Below, one piece after another: positions 55,469 through 64,000 of a stretch of DNA of 64,000 bases. Below the pieces are notes generated by a model. That model saw only the letters and a list, made by a program, of their open reading frames with translations, made no database searches and was not told the origin of the DNA. Source of the DNA: Bacteroides sp. GTDB lineage: Bacteria; Bacillota; Clostridia; Oscillospirales; Acutalibacteraceae. The DNA lies in assembly GCA_023665085.1 (NCBI GenBank), contig JAMPEQ010000001.1, forward strand, positions 124,001 to 188,000, in the 5' to 3' direction. The position numbers were made by a program, and so were the translations under genes. How positions within the stretch are numbered: position 1 is the stretch's first letter; each line of letters begins with the position of its first letter.

Positions 55469-56022
55469 TAATGATAATTCGGATTATTATTCAGTAAATT
55501 ACCGTATCTGTCCCAGTTCGTATCAAACATATAATAATAAACTGTACCTGTACCGTCATAGCAGTATCCGCTTTCTTCATTGTATTTTATTATTCCTTTT
55601 TCATCGTAATAGAAATATCCTTCACTATCTATGTAACATTTATAATAGTCAAATTTTTCATTAGTAGTTTCATTTACAAGAAACGCAGAATCATCATTAC
55701 ACTCAACATGATATGCATTATCCTCCCTGTCATAATAAACCATATTGTTGACATCCTTAACAGGATTACCCTTCTTATCATGATAAGGTGCAATATGTCC
55801 GGAAATCTTTTCCGATATTGAAGCAATTATACCGCTGTTATTATTCACAAAGTCATAATCAGGATTAGCAAGCTGGTAAGTATCTATACCTATAAAAACC
55901 ACACAAATAACTATTGACAAAACAGTAGAAATCATATGTTTCGTTTTCTTTTTGGCAATAAAAACAATATCAATTACTATGATTACCGAAAAAACGATTA
56001 TAGAAATAATCTTTGGAATCAT
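55468..56022 (-). CDS. Membrane protein with a Tyr/Asp/Asn-rich extracytoplasmic domain
   Basis: 184 residues from the ATG at 56022 (GGAGGTG site). Two N-terminal membrane helices (about 4-23 and 32-50) are followed by ~130 residues containing repeated aromatic strands such as VYYDREDNAYHVEC, GYFYYDEKGIIKYNEE and GYCYDGTGTVYYYM. These resemble the short Tyr-Tyr-Asp strand repeats of YD/cell-wall-binding type proteins, but the match is loose. Divergent from the MarR gene with its own consensus promoter. Function unknown. Confidence 0.65.
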   Translation of the reverse strand: MIPKIISIIVFSVIIVIDIVFIAKKKTKHMISTVLSIVICVVFIGIDTYQLANPDYDFVNNNSGIIASISEKISGHIAPYHDKKGNPVKDVNNMVYYDREDNAYHVECNDDSAFLVNETTNEKFDYYKCYIDSEGYFYYDEKGIIKYNEESGYCYDGTGTVYYYMFDTNWDRYGNLLNNNPNYH

Positions 56023-56045
56023 AAAAGTCACCTCCGATTTATTTT

Positions 56046-56074
56046 ATTATACCATTGCAGATGTGCTGATTCAA
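56046..56074 (-). promoter_or_regulatory. Promoter of the membrane-protein gene
   Basis: TTGAAT (56069-56074) and a perfect TATAAT (56046-56051) on the minus strand, 17 bases apart. Confidence 0.75.
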
Positions 56075-56085
56075 GTAAAAAGCCA

Positions 56086-56114
56086 TTGACAGTTAGAATT
56101 CTAACTGATATAAG
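56086..56114 (+). promoter_or_regulatory. MarR-gene promoter with a perfect palindromic operator in its spacer
   Basis: TTGACA (56086-56091) and TATAAG (56109-56114) have a 17-base spacer. A perfect 16-base palindrome AGTTAGAATTCTAACT (56091-56106) fills that spacer, the classic place for MarR autorepression. One difficulty: transcription from this promoter would begin near 56121, after the AAGGAGG ribosome site at 56112-56118. Confidence 0.7.
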
Positions 56115-56127
56115 GAGGAAAAATAAG

Positions 56128-56571
56128 TTGTACCATGAACTAATGCTTGAAAATCAGACTATTTTTACAAAAATGGTGTTTGAAAGGCTTGCAGGTGAAG
56201 ATTTAACTGTAGGTCAGCCAAAAGTGCTTGAATACTTATTTTCACACAATGGAGCAATACAGAAAGACATTGCTGACGCATGCTTAATTGAGCCTGCAAC
56301 ACTTACAAGTCTGTTATCAAGAATGGAGAAAAATGATCTCATTGTAAGAAAAAACAAAAATGAAGACAAGCGGTATTCATGTGTTTATCTAACTGAAAAA
56401 GGGAAAAAAAGCGGTAAAATTGTTATCGAAAAGCTGAATGAACTTGAACAAAACGCTCTAATAAATTTTTCAAAAAAGGAGACTGAAATGTTTATATCTT
56501 TTCTAAAAAAAGCAAACAGAAATTTAAAAAACATAAAAGAGGCTGAAAAAAATGAAAGCAACGATAAATAA
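56128..56571 (+). CDS. MarR family transcriptional regulator
   Basis: 147 residues from TTG 56128 (AAGGAGG 9 bases upstream); an ATG at 56143 is the alternative. The longer open frame to 55936 runs through the divergent gene and is not coding. The winged helix is clear: VGQPKVLEYLFSHNGAIQKD, ATLTSLLSRMEKNDLIVRK and the wing NEDKRYSCVYLTEKGKK, with dimerising helices at both ends. It probably binds the palindrome at 56091-56106 and controls itself and the overlapping membrane-protein gene. Confidence 0.92.
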   Translation: MYHELMLENQTIFTKMVFERLAGEDLTVGQPKVLEYLFSHNGAIQKDIADACLIEPATLTSLLSRMEKNDLIVRKNKNEDKRYSCVYLTEKGKKSGKIVIEKLNELEQNALINFSKKETEMFISFLKKANRNLKNIKEAEKNESNDK

Positions 56572-57217
56572 AAACATAATAAAAAGATATTTAATTTTTC
56601 TTATAGGATTATTTATAAATTCACTGGGAGTAAGTATGGTTACAAAGGCTGATTTAGGCACATCCCCTATTTCGTCAATACCATATGTTTTAAGTCTTCA
56701 TTTTTCTATGACAATAGGTCAATTTACGATAATTTTCAGCATACTGCTAATTATTCTGCAGATTTTTATTCTAAGAAAAAATTTCAAATTAGAAAATTTA
56801 TTGCAAATTCCCGTATCAATTATATTCGGATATTTTATTGATTTTACGATGCTTTTACTGAAATTTGTTAATCCGCAAACTTATGTCACAAAAGCTATAT
56901 ATCTGCTGTTTGGATGTATAATACTTGGTATAGGTGTATATCTTGAAGTTTTGGCAAATGTAATAATGCTTCCCGGAGAATCCTTTGTAAGCGCAATAGT
57001 AGATACATGGAAAACAGAATTTGGAATTACTAAAATAATATTTGATGTGTCCATGACCGTTATTGCTGCCCTGCTGTCATTTGTATTTATACACGAGCTT
57101 AATGGTGTAAGAGAGGGAACAATTGTGGCAGCACTGCTTGTAGGGTTTATTTCAAGAACTATAGGAAAAATGGTCTCTAAATTGAATCATAAATCAAAAG
57201 ATACTGCAAATTCTTAA
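56552..57217 (+). CDS. YczE/YyaS-like integral membrane protein under MarR control
   Basis: 221 residues with five to six membrane helices and the family signature GLFINSLGVSMVTKADLGTS near residues 18-37. It overlaps the MarR gene by 20 bases, so the two are co-translated. YczE-like proteins are frequently paired with regulators and have been linked to export or resistance, but no substrate is known. It is the second member in this window (see 45094-45762). Confidence 0.85.
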   Translation: MKATINKNIIKRYLIFLIGLFINSLGVSMVTKADLGTSPISSIPYVLSLHFSMTIGQFTIIFSILLIILQIFILRKNFKLENLLQIPVSIIFGYFIDFTMLLLKFVNPQTYVTKAIYLLFGCIILGIGVYLEVLANVIMLPGESFVSAIVDTWKTEFGITKIIFDVSMTVIAALLSFVFIHELNGVREGTIVAALLVGFISRTIGKMVSKLNHKSKDTANS

Positions 57218-57238
57218 AAATAAAAATAATAAAGAAAA

Positions 57239-57267
57239 AAGCTCTATGGAACATATCCATAGAGCTT
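57239..57267. terminator. Bidirectional terminator between the YczE-like gene and PFOR gene
   Basis: A 12-bp stem AAGCTCTATGGA/TCCATAGAGCTT (57239-57250 with 57256-57267) with a 5-base loop, A-rich before and AT-rich after. Confidence 0.88.
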
Positions 57268-57286
57268 AAATTTTATCTATCTGTAA

Positions 57287-60200
57287 TTACTCAGCATCAG
57301 GTGCATAGTAATCAACGAGCTTAGCAAGCTTATTATACTTCTCAATTGAGTTTTCAGCTGCAATTGCGAAGAGCTCTTCAGCTTTACCCGGGAATGCTCT
57401 CTTAAGTGAAGAGTATCTAACCTCACCCTCAATAAACTCAACATAATCAGCTGTAGGAGCTTTACTGTCAAGTGTGAATGGATTTTTGCCTTCTGCAATA
57501 AGAGCAGGATTATATCTGAACAAGTTCCAGTAACCTGCAGCAACAGCCTTCTTCTGCTCTGTCTGGTTAAACGGCATCTTAATACCGTGGTTGATACAAG
57601 GAGCATAGCAGATAATGATTGAAGGACCATTATAAGCAGCAGCCTCCTGGAATGCTTTGAGACACTGATTTGCATTAGCACCCATAGCAACCTGAGCTAC
57701 ATATACATATCCATAAGACATTGCAATCTGAGCAAGATCCTTCTTCTTAACTACCTTACCTGATGCAGCGAACTTAGCAACAGCACCTGTTGGAGTAGCC
57801 TTTGAAGCCTGACCGCCTGTATTTGAGTAAACCTCTGTATCGAATACAACGATATTAACATTCTCGTTAGAAGCAATAACATGGTCAAGACCGCCGAAGC
57901 CGATATCGTAAGCCCAACCGTCACCACCAAAGATAAACTGATACTTCTTAGCAGCGTAATCTGCATCCTTAAGGAAGTCAGCAGCAGCATCTGCAGCATC
58001 ACCTTCAAGAGCAGTATTCTTAAGAGCATCAATAAGAGCAACAGCAGCAGCTTCATTTGTTTCTGCATCCTCATAAGTGTCAAGCCAAGCCTGAGCCTTA
58101 TCAGCAACAGCAGTGTTAAGAAGAACTTCTGCATCCATAGCAAGTCTTTCACGAATCTGCTTCTGAGCAAGCATCATACCATAACCAAACTCAGCATTAT
58201 CCTCAAAGAGTGAGTTTGACCAAGCAGGACCATGACCGTTTTTGTCAACAGTATATGGTGTTGAAGGAGCAGAACCACCCCAGATTGAAGAACAGCCTGT
58301 TGCATTTGCAATATACATCTTATCACCGAAGAGCTGAGTAGCGAGCTTAGCATATGGTGTTTCACCACAGCCTGCGCAAGCGCCTGAGAATTCAAGATAA
58401 GGTTTCTTATACTGAACACCGATTGTGTTATTAGCAAGAACCTCAGGTTTAATTGATGTATCAACAAGTGCATCATAAGAAATCTGTGAAGGAAGCTGTG
58501 AAGCGATTGGCTTCATTGTAAGTGACTTTGTAGGACAAACATTTGCACAAGAACCGCAGCCTGTACAGTCAAGAGTTGATACGATAAGGGCATACTTATA
58601 AGGAGCCCTCTTATGATCTACCATTTTTGTTCCTTCCGGAGCTGCAGCAGCCTCATCAGCGTTAAGACAGATAGGTCTGATTACAGCGTGAGGACATACC
58701 ATTGAACAAAGGTTACACTGAGCACATTTTTCAGGATTCCATTCAGGAACAGTAATAGCAATACCTCTCTTCTCAAATGCTGCTGAACCCTGTGGATATA
58801 CACCATCAGCACAGTCAACAAATGTTGAAACAGGAAGATCATCACCATGAAGTCTGCCGACCGGATCAAGAATATCCTTTACAAACTTCTTCATTTCAGG
58901 GCGCTCAGTAGGAATATCAAGTTCTACAGGCTCATCTGCTGCATCTTTCCAAGAAGCAGGAACGTCGATCTTAACAAGCTCTTTAGAACCTCTTTCGATA
59001 CCTGCATGGTTAGCATTTACGATAGCTTCACCCTTCTTTGAGAACTTCTTAACTACTGCAGCTTTCATAAGCTCAATAGCTTTTTCAACAGGAAGGATAT
59101 TTGAAATTGTGAAGAATGCAGACTGAAGAATTGTTGAAGCTCTTCCGGGAAGGCCAACTTCTTCTGCAATCTTGATACCATTAATTGTGTAAAGCTGAAT
59201 GTCATTTTCAGCAATATATCTCTTCATCTTTGCAGGAAGCTCTTTATCAAGTTCTTCAGGAGACCAGATACAGTTGAGGAGGAATGTACCGCCCGGAACA
59301 ATATCCTGTACCATATCATACTTAGTAACATATGAAGGATTATGACATGCTACAAAGTTTGCCTTATTGATGAGATAAGTAGATGTAATTGGAGAAGAAC
59401 CGAAACGAAGATGTGATACTGTAATACCGCCTGACTTCTTTGAATCATAGAAGAAGTAACCCTGAGCGAACATATCAGTATTATCACCGATAATCTTGAT
59501 AGAATCCTTGTTTGCACCTACTGTACCGTCTGAGCCAAGTCCCCAGAACTTACATGAGGTTGTGCCTGCAGGTGTTGTGTCAGGACTCTCTGTAACATCA
59601 AGAGAAAGATTTGTAACATCATCATGAATTGAAAGAGTAAAGCTCTTCTTTGGCTCGTCTGCGTTCATATTATTGTAAACTGAAATAATGTGAGCAGGAA
59701 GAGTATCCTTTGAACCAAGACCGTATCTACCGCCAAATACAGCAACATCTGCAAACTTAGAATCCTTAAGAGCAGCAACAACATCAAGGTAAAGAGGTTC
59801 GCCAAGTGAGCCTGGCTCCTTTGTTCTGTCGATAACAGAAATTGACTTAACGCTTTCAGGCATAACATCAAGAAGATGCTTAACTGAGAATGGTCTGTAA
59901 AGATGAACTTTAATCATACCAACCTTTTCGCCGCGTGCATTGAGATAATCTACTGTTTCCTGAATTGTATCACATACAGAACCCATAGCTACGATAACTC
60001 TTTCAGCATCAGCAGCACCATAGTAATTGAAGAGCTTATAATCAGTGCCAAGCTTTTCATTAACCATGTTCATGTACATTTCTGTTGTTGCAACAGCATC
60101 ATTATAGTACTTGTTGCAAGCCTCACGATGCTGGAAGAAGATGTCGCTGTTTTCAGCTGAACCGCGAAGAACAGGTCTTTCAGGATTCAATGCTCTTGCA

Positions 60201-60811
60201 CGGAATGCCTGAATATCATCCATATCTACCATTGACTTGAGATCTTCATAATCCCAGATATCAATTTTCTGAATTTCGTGTGATGTACGGAAACCGTCAA
60301 AGAAATGAAGGAACGGAACACGGCTCTTTAATGTTGAAAGATGAGCTACAGCACCAAGGTCCATAACCTCCTGAACATTTGCAGAGCAAAGCATTGCATA
60401 ACCTGTCTGACGGCAAGCCATAACGTCTGAATGGTCACCGAAAATATTAAGTGCATGAGTAGACACACAACGTGCAGATACGTGAATAACTGAAGGAATT
60501 AACTCACCTGCAATCTTATACATGTTAGGAATCATAAGAAGCAATCCCTGTGATGCTGTATAAGTTGTTGTTAAAGCACCGGCTGATAGAGATCCGTGTA
60601 CAGCACCTGCTGCACCTGCCTCAGATTCCATTTCTGCAACCTTAACAGTTTGACCAAAGATGTTTTTTACTCCTCTTGCAGCCATAGCATCAGTCTCTTC
60701 TGCCATGTTTGAGGAAGGAGTAATCGGATAAATTGCGGCAACTTCTGTGAACGCATAACTTACGTGTGCAGCAGCACTGTTACCGTCCATGGTTTTCTTT
60801 TTTCTTGCCAT
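57287..60811 (-). CDS. nifJ: Pyruvate:ferredoxin (flavodoxin) oxidoreductase
   Basis: 1174 residues, the single-chain homodimeric enzyme. It oxidises pyruvate to acetyl-CoA and CO2 with ferredoxin as electron acceptor, the core of anaerobic energy metabolism, downstream of pyruvate kinase. Domain order is normal: N-terminal thiamine-site domain (AAIYPITPSSNMAEETDA), gamma domain, two ferredoxin-type clusters CAQCNLCSMVCPHAV near 697 and CTGCGSCANVCPTKS near 750, a third cluster region CAGCGETPY near 813, and the thiamine diphosphate site GDGWAYDIGFGGLDHV near 964. Own consensus promoter and terminator; GGAGG site before the ATG. Confidence 0.97.
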   Translation of the reverse strand: MARKKKTMDGNSAAAHVSYAFTEVAAIYPITPSSNMAEETDAMAARGVKNIFGQTVKVAEMESEAGAAGAVHGSLSAGALTTTYTASQGLLLMIPNMYKIAGELIPSVIHVSARCVSTHALNIFGDHSDVMACRQTGYAMLCSANVQEVMDLGAVAHLSTLKSRVPFLHFFDGFRTSHEIQKIDIWDYEDLKSMVDMDDIQAFRARALNPERPVLRGSAENSDIFFQHREACNKYYNDAVATTEMYMNMVNEKLGTDYKLFNYYGAADAERVIVAMGSVCDTIQETVDYLNARGEKVGMIKVHLYRPFSVKHLLDVMPESVKSISVIDRTKEPGSLGEPLYLDVVAALKDSKFADVAVFGGRYGLGSKDTLPAHIISVYNNMNADEPKKSFTLSIHDDVTNLSLDVTESPDTTPAGTTSCKFWGLGSDGTVGANKDSIKIIGDNTDMFAQGYFFYDSKKSGGITVSHLRFGSSPITSTYLINKANFVACHNPSYVTKYDMVQDIVPGGTFLLNCIWSPEELDKELPAKMKRYIAENDIQLYTINGIKIAEEVGLPGRASTILQSAFFTISNILPVEKAIELMKAAVVKKFSKKGEAIVNANHAGIERGSKELVKIDVPASWKDAADEPVELDIPTERPEMKKFVKDILDPVGRLHGDDLPVSTFVDCADGVYPQGSAAFEKRGIAITVPEWNPEKCAQCNLCSMVCPHAVIRPICLNADEAAAAPEGTKMVDHKRAPYKYALIVSTLDCTGCGSCANVCPTKSLTMKPIASQLPSQISYDALVDTSIKPEVLANNTIGVQYKKPYLEFSGACAGCGETPYAKLATQLFGDKMYIANATGCSSIWGGSAPSTPYTVDKNGHGPAWSNSLFEDNAEFGYGMMLAQKQIRERLAMDAEVLLNTAVADKAQAWLDTYEDAETNEAAAVALIDALKNTALEGDAADAAADFLKDADYAAKKYQFIFGGDGWAYDIGFGGLDHVIASNENVNIVVFDTEVYSNTGGQASKATPTGAVAKFAASGKVVKKKDLAQIAMSYGYVYVAQVAMGANANQCLKAFQEAAAYNGPSIIICYAPCINHGIKMPFNQTEQKKAVAAGYWNLFRYNPALIAEGKNPFTLDSKAPTADYVEFIEGEVRYSSLKRAFPGKAEELFAIAAENSIEKYNKLAKLVDYYAPDAE

Positions 60812-60880
60812 TTATTATTTCCTCCTACATAAAAATAATTGTTTTTATACTTTTTCAGGGAAAAATCCCTAACCTTGCTA

Positions 60881-60909
60881 ATTATATCACTATCACAAAG
60901 CAAATTCAA
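60881..60909 (-). promoter_or_regulatory. Promoter of the PFOR gene
   Basis: TTGAAT (60904-60909) and a perfect TATAAT (60881-60886) on the minus strand with a 17-base spacer; leader about 65 bases including a small AGGGA/TCCCT hairpin. Confidence 0.78.
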
Positions 60910-60936
60910 TGAAAAGTTTAATTTTTAGAAAATAAA

Positions 60937-61623
60937 TTAATCGAGACCGCCATCCATCATTTCAATACCTGTAGCAAGTCTGATAAAAATATTATCCTCG
61001 TCAGCCAAAATTGTTCCTGTGTTCTGTGAAAGACTCTTTATTCCGTCAATTCTGACAATTACTTTTACATCACCCTTAAGCTTGCCGAGATCTACAATAT
61101 GCTCACTTCCGTCAAGAACAACTTCTTTAGTTTCGCCCTCTATATACTCTTTGTCGCCGGGGAGCTTATACCATACAGACATGTCATGAGTTTCATTATT
61201 GTAATATGGCAATTTTACCGTTACTGTAACCGCTCTCTTTTTTGGCTTTGCTGTAGTAGAAGGCTTAGTGGTTGTATTTTTCTTAGTAGTTTTTTCTTCG
61301 CTCATATTTTCTTTTTTTGTAGTATCTTTTTTATCTGTTTTCTTTTCAGTTGTTTTGCTGTTATTCTTGGTGCTTTTTTCAGTTGTATCTTTTTCAGATA
61401 CTGCTGAGGAAGCATTTTTTGACGTGCTTTCATTTTTACTGTTTCCCTCAGTTGTTGAAACAACCTCTGTAACAGGCTTACCGTCTTTATCGGTAACTTG
61501 CTTTCCGTCTTCGTCAGTTACAACAACAGTATCTTTATACTCTTTTTTTGAACAAGCAGAAAAAGAAACGGTAACCGATGCCATAACTGCAACTGCCATA
61601 ACCACTGATAATAGTTTTTTCAT
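60937..61623 (-). CDS. Lipoprotein with a Ser/Thr/Lys-rich linker
   Basis: 228 residues. The signal peptide ends at a lipobox-like SFSAC (Cys24). Residues ~30-125 are low-complexity Thr/Ser/Lys/Glu with repeats of TTEK, TTKK and DKDGKPV type, as in wall-spanning linkers. The last ~95 residues form a compact domain (VTVTVKLPYYNNETHDMSVW through FIRLATGIEMMDGG) that looks beta-rich. No family recognised. A surface lipoprotein that places a small domain outside the wall is the simplest reading. Confidence 0.75.
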   Translation of the reverse strand: MKKLLSVVMAVAVMASVTVSFSACSKKEYKDTVVVTDEDGKQVTDKDGKPVTEVVSTTEGNSKNESTSKNASSAVSEKDTTEKSTKNNSKTTEKKTDKKDTTKKENMSEEKTTKKNTTTKPSTTAKPKKRAVTVTVKLPYYNNETHDMSVWYKLPGDKEYIEGETKEVVLDGSEHIVDLGKLKGDVKVIVRIDGIKSLSQNTGTILADEDNIFIRLATGIEMMDGGLD

Positions 61624-61640
61624 AATAATCTACACCTTTC

Positions 61641-61670
61641 TGCCTGCCGAGAAATAGATTTTTGCAGGCA
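61641..61670 (-). promoter_or_regulatory. Weak hairpin between nadE and the lipoprotein gene
   Basis: TGCCTGC (61641-61647) pairs with GCAGGCA (61664-61670). No clear U-run follows on the minus strand, so its role, if any, is uncertain. Confidence 0.3.
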
Positions 61671-61687
61671 TATCAAAAATAATAAAC

Positions 61688-63574
61688 TTAAATAAATACA
61701 TTGAATGATGCATCACTCGGCATTCTCCAGTCACCTCTCGGACTTAGTGATACAGAGCCGACTTTTACTGAATCAGGAATACACGAACGCTTAAACTGGC
61801 TAATGAAGAATCGTTTTAAAAATACCTCAAGCCATTTTTCTATAGTTTCTTTATCATATTTTCCGTCAAAGGCCTTTTGAGCCAAAGCTGACAGCTTTTC
61901 TTTCGTAAAGCCAAAGCGAACAAAATGATAAAGATAAAAGTCGTGAAGCTCATACGGTCCGATATTATCCTCTGTTTTCTGTGCTATTTCACCATTTTCA
62001 TCAGGTGGTAAAAGCTCAGGAGATACAGGAGTATCTAAAATATCGTATAAAATATCCGCAGTCTTTTTGTCACTGTTATCTGCAACATACTGAACAAGAT
62101 ATCTCACCAATGTTTTCGGTACAGATGCATTGACGCCATACATACTCATATGATCACCATTATATGTGCACCATCCCATTGCAAGCTCGCTTAAATCACC
62201 TGTGCCGACAAGAAGCTTTCCATGCTTGTTTGCCATATCAAAAAGAATTTGTGTTCGTTCACGAGCCTGAGTATTTTCATAGGTAATATCCTTGATTTCT
62301 TCACTATGGTCAATATCCTTAAGATGCTGGATGCAGGCATCTTTGATACTGATTTCCTTAATTGTAACACCAAGGGACTTCATTAAGTCCAAAGCATTCT
62401 GATATGTTCTGTCAGTTGTACCGAATCCGGGCATTGTAATGCCGAGAATGTCACTGCTCTGCTTTCCCAAAAGTCTCATTGCCTCAACAGCAACAAGAAG
62501 TGCCAGTGTTGAATCAAGTCCGCCTGATATTCCGACTACTGCACCTGATGAGCCTATGTGCTCAATTCTCTTTGCAAGTCCTGCTGACTGAATGGCAAAA
62601 ATTTCCTGACAGCGTTCTTTACGTTTTTCATCATTTGCAGGAACGAAAGGACGAGGATCGACAAAGCGATACTTTAAGTCATTATCTTTATTTTCAAGAG
62701 GTATAAGCTCTTTACAATATCCGTCATCAGTTTCAAAGCTCATATTCTTTTGGCGCAGTGTATTAAGCTTTTCATAGTCAACATCTGCTATGGTTATAAC
62801 ATTTTCTCTGCTGAAACGCTTCCCCTCTGCCAGCACTGCTCCGTTTTCAGCAATAAGAGTAGCACCGCTGAACACCAAATCAGTTGTGCTTTCATAAACA
62901 GATGCACCCGCATAGATATACGCACACATACAGCGTGCAGACTGATTGGAAATCAAACTGCGTCTGTACTCTGCCTTTGACACATATTCATCACTTGCAG
63001 AAAGATTAACAATAATATTTGCACCCGCCAATGCCATTTTTGATGACGGCGGAGATGCCACCCACAAATCCTCGCAAAGCTCTATTCCGATGGTTATATT
63101 ATCATTTTCAAGCTCCACAAGATAATCATCAGACAAAAGGCAATTATACTTTTCAATAAAGCAATTCATCCCCTCACCTGAGGAAAACCATCTTTTCTCG
63201 TAAAATTCATTATAATTTGCAATATTTATCTTGGGAACAATTTTGATTATTGCACCATTGCTTATAACAAATGCGCAGTTATACAGCTTATTTTTAAACT
63301 CGCATATTGATCCTATAATAACAACAATATTTTTGCCCCTTGTGTATTCAACAATATCAAAAATTGCATCATCGGCAGAATTTTGCAGTGCTCGTGTAAA
63401 AAAAAGATCAGCACATGTATATCCTGTTACCGAAAGCTCAGGAGTAACAAGAAGTCTCACCTCTTCCTCCAAGGCTTTATCTATTGCTTTTATTATTTCG
63501 GTTTTGTTATATTCCGGATCCGCAACCTTAAGCTTAAGAGAAGCGGCTGCCACTCTGAACATTCCATAATTCAT
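61688..63574 (-). CDS. nadE: Glutamine-dependent NAD synthetase
   Basis: 628 residues, the long two-domain form. The N-terminal nitrilase-type glutaminase domain has its cysteine near residue 165 (IGIELCEDLWVASPP) and the glutamate in TPELSVTGYTC near 44. The C-terminal synthetase has the ATP-binding SGGLDSTLALLVA near 349. It amidates deamido-NAD, the product of NadD, using glutamine nitrogen. It starts 44 bases after the epimerase-like gene. Confidence 0.95.
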   Translation of the reverse strand: MNYGMFRVAAASLKLKVADPEYNKTEIIKAIDKALEEEVRLLVTPELSVTGYTCADLFFTRALQNSADDAIFDIVEYTRGKNIVVIIGSICEFKNKLYNCAFVISNGAIIKIVPKINIANYNEFYEKRWFSSGEGMNCFIEKYNCLLSDDYLVELENDNITIGIELCEDLWVASPPSSKMALAGANIIVNLSASDEYVSKAEYRRSLISNQSARCMCAYIYAGASVYESTTDLVFSGATLIAENGAVLAEGKRFSRENVITIADVDYEKLNTLRQKNMSFETDDGYCKELIPLENKDNDLKYRFVDPRPFVPANDEKRKERCQEIFAIQSAGLAKRIEHIGSSGAVVGISGGLDSTLALLVAVEAMRLLGKQSSDILGITMPGFGTTDRTYQNALDLMKSLGVTIKEISIKDACIQHLKDIDHSEEIKDITYENTQARERTQILFDMANKHGKLLVGTGDLSELAMGWCTYNGDHMSMYGVNASVPKTLVRYLVQYVADNSDKKTADILYDILDTPVSPELLPPDENGEIAQKTEDNIGPYELHDFYLYHFVRFGFTKEKLSALAQKAFDGKYDKETIEKWLEVFLKRFFISQFKRSCIPDSVKVGSVSLSPRGDWRMPSDASFNVFI

Positions 63575-63618
63575 TTAATCACCTGTTTTTATCATAATAA
63601 TATAATGTTGACAAACTA

Positions 63619-63999
63619 TTAAATTAGTGTAATTTTAAATTTAAAAGATATTGTTTCATTTGGATTAAGGATTGTCATACCACGTTTATTTTCAAATATT
63701 TCATCTTCATCAGAGCAATTGGAAATACCTGTCCATGACTCAAGAGCAACAAACGGTGCTCTGCCGACAGCAGACCATATAAGAAGATTATTCATATCCT
63801 GAAAATCAAGTCTTACTCCCTTTCCTTTCGGACCTGTAAGAGTTGCCGATTTCGCACAGCACTGTTCAAAAATGAGAGCATCATTTTCTTCAAACAAATC
63901 ATGTCTGAGCTTTAAAGTATCTCTGCCCTGCATAACATCATAATTTTTACTGATATCAACCAAGCCCGTATAATGATCAGGTCTCAGGCATGGTTTATT
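63619..63999 (-). CDS. Aldose 1-epimerase-like protein (LacX type), C-terminal part
   Basis: The minus-strand frame runs off the right edge, so only the last ~126 codons are present; a TTG at 63963 is internal, since the frame continues upstream as KPCLRPDHYTGL. The sequence VGRAPFVALESWTGISNCSD and the ending NPNETISFKFKITL match the C-terminus of galactose mutarotase-like proteins of the LacX group, whose exact sugar substrate is usually unknown. Confidence 0.8.
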   Translation of the reverse strand, partial: NKPCLRPDHYTGLVDISKNYDVMQGRDTLKLRHDLFEENDALIFEQCCAKSATLTGPKGKGVRLDFQDMNNLLIWSAVGRAPFVALESWTGISNCSDEDEIFENKRGMTILNPNETISFKFKITLI

Positions 64000-64000
64000 A

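Noticed and set aside
55936-56127. N-terminal extension of the MarR frame
   Set aside because: It crosses the start of the divergent membrane-protein gene and both promoters; MarR similarity begins after 56128.
57287-60811. Many long antisense frames inside the PFOR gene
   Set aside because: They are shadows of a long coding sequence and have no independent start sites or composition.
61268-61657. 129-codon plus-strand frame opposite the lipoprotein
   Set aside because: It is the antisense of a Thr/Ser/Lys low-complexity linker, which naturally yields a long Phe/Val/Ser frame.

Overview
This is a low-GC, densely coded chromosomal segment from a Gram-positive anaerobe, most likely an uncultured or gut-type member of the Clostridia near Ruminococcaceae/Oscillospirales. 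The basis is the Firmicutes-type gene order (yhbY-nadD-yqeK-rsfS-leuS, rnc-smc-ftsY, infC-rpmI-rplT), Firmicutes-like Shine-Dalgarno sites and TTGACA/TATAAT promoters, teichoic-acid-type CDP-glycerol transferases, pyruvate:ferredoxin oxidoreductase as an anaerobic marker, and secreted proteins with Ig-like (BIG2), InlB and fibronectin III repeats. No tRNA, rRNA, CRISPR array, transposase or prophage gene was seen. The assignment is inference from content, not a database result.

Layout. 1-941 is the 3' end of a secreted BIG2 protein on the plus strand. 1037-18955 is one long minus-strand housekeeping run read from right to left: SpoU methyltransferase, dprA, topA, trmFO, plsX, rnc, a radical SAM gene, smc, ftsY, rdgB, yhbY, nadD, yqeK, rsfS, leuS. 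19037-20424 is the infC-rpmI-rplT operon with a structured leader and an apparent ATC start codon for infC. 20414-24621 carries pyk, a GNAT gene, mltG and a frameshifted acyltransferase. 24653-25882 is a membrane glycosyltransferase behind a long hairpin-rich leader. 25923-30910 is the most unusual part: an apparent five-gene operon with two SCP2-like lipid-binding proteins, a class III aminotransferase and a transketolase split into two subunits. 30943-40694 contains a secreted transglutaminase-like protein, trpS, an aminotransferase, two CDP-glycerol transferases (one a 1124-residue tandem protein) and glyA. yebC diverges from glyA.

41581-42233 is a gene-free mosaic of inverted repeats. 42234-45762 holds a frameshifted secreted CHAP/InlB protein, a divergent small XRE regulator with a palindrome between them, a GNAT enzyme and a YczE-like membrane protein. 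45780-51398 is a complete nucleoside/BMP-type ABC transporter with xanthine phosphoribosyltransferase, i.e. purine salvage. 51533-54111 is a plus-strand operon (small membrane protein, DUF523, HAD phosphatase, unknown protein, GNAT). 54143-55468 holds an unknown repeat protein, an ECF-type sigma factor and a 29-codon membrane peptide whose start overlaps the sigma stop. 56046-57267 is a divergent pair in which a MarR regulator and a YczE-like membrane protein share an operator-bearing promoter. 57287-63999 carries PFOR, a lipoprotein, nadE and a truncated aldose-epimerase-like gene.

The strongest candidate for an undescribed system is the SCP2/aminotransferase/split-transketolase operon. By chemistry alone, two-carbon ketol transfer to a hydrophobic aldehyde followed by transamination would give a 2-amino-1,3-diol, the head group of a sphingoid base, without serine palmitoyltransferase. 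This is a hypothesis built from family assignments and context.
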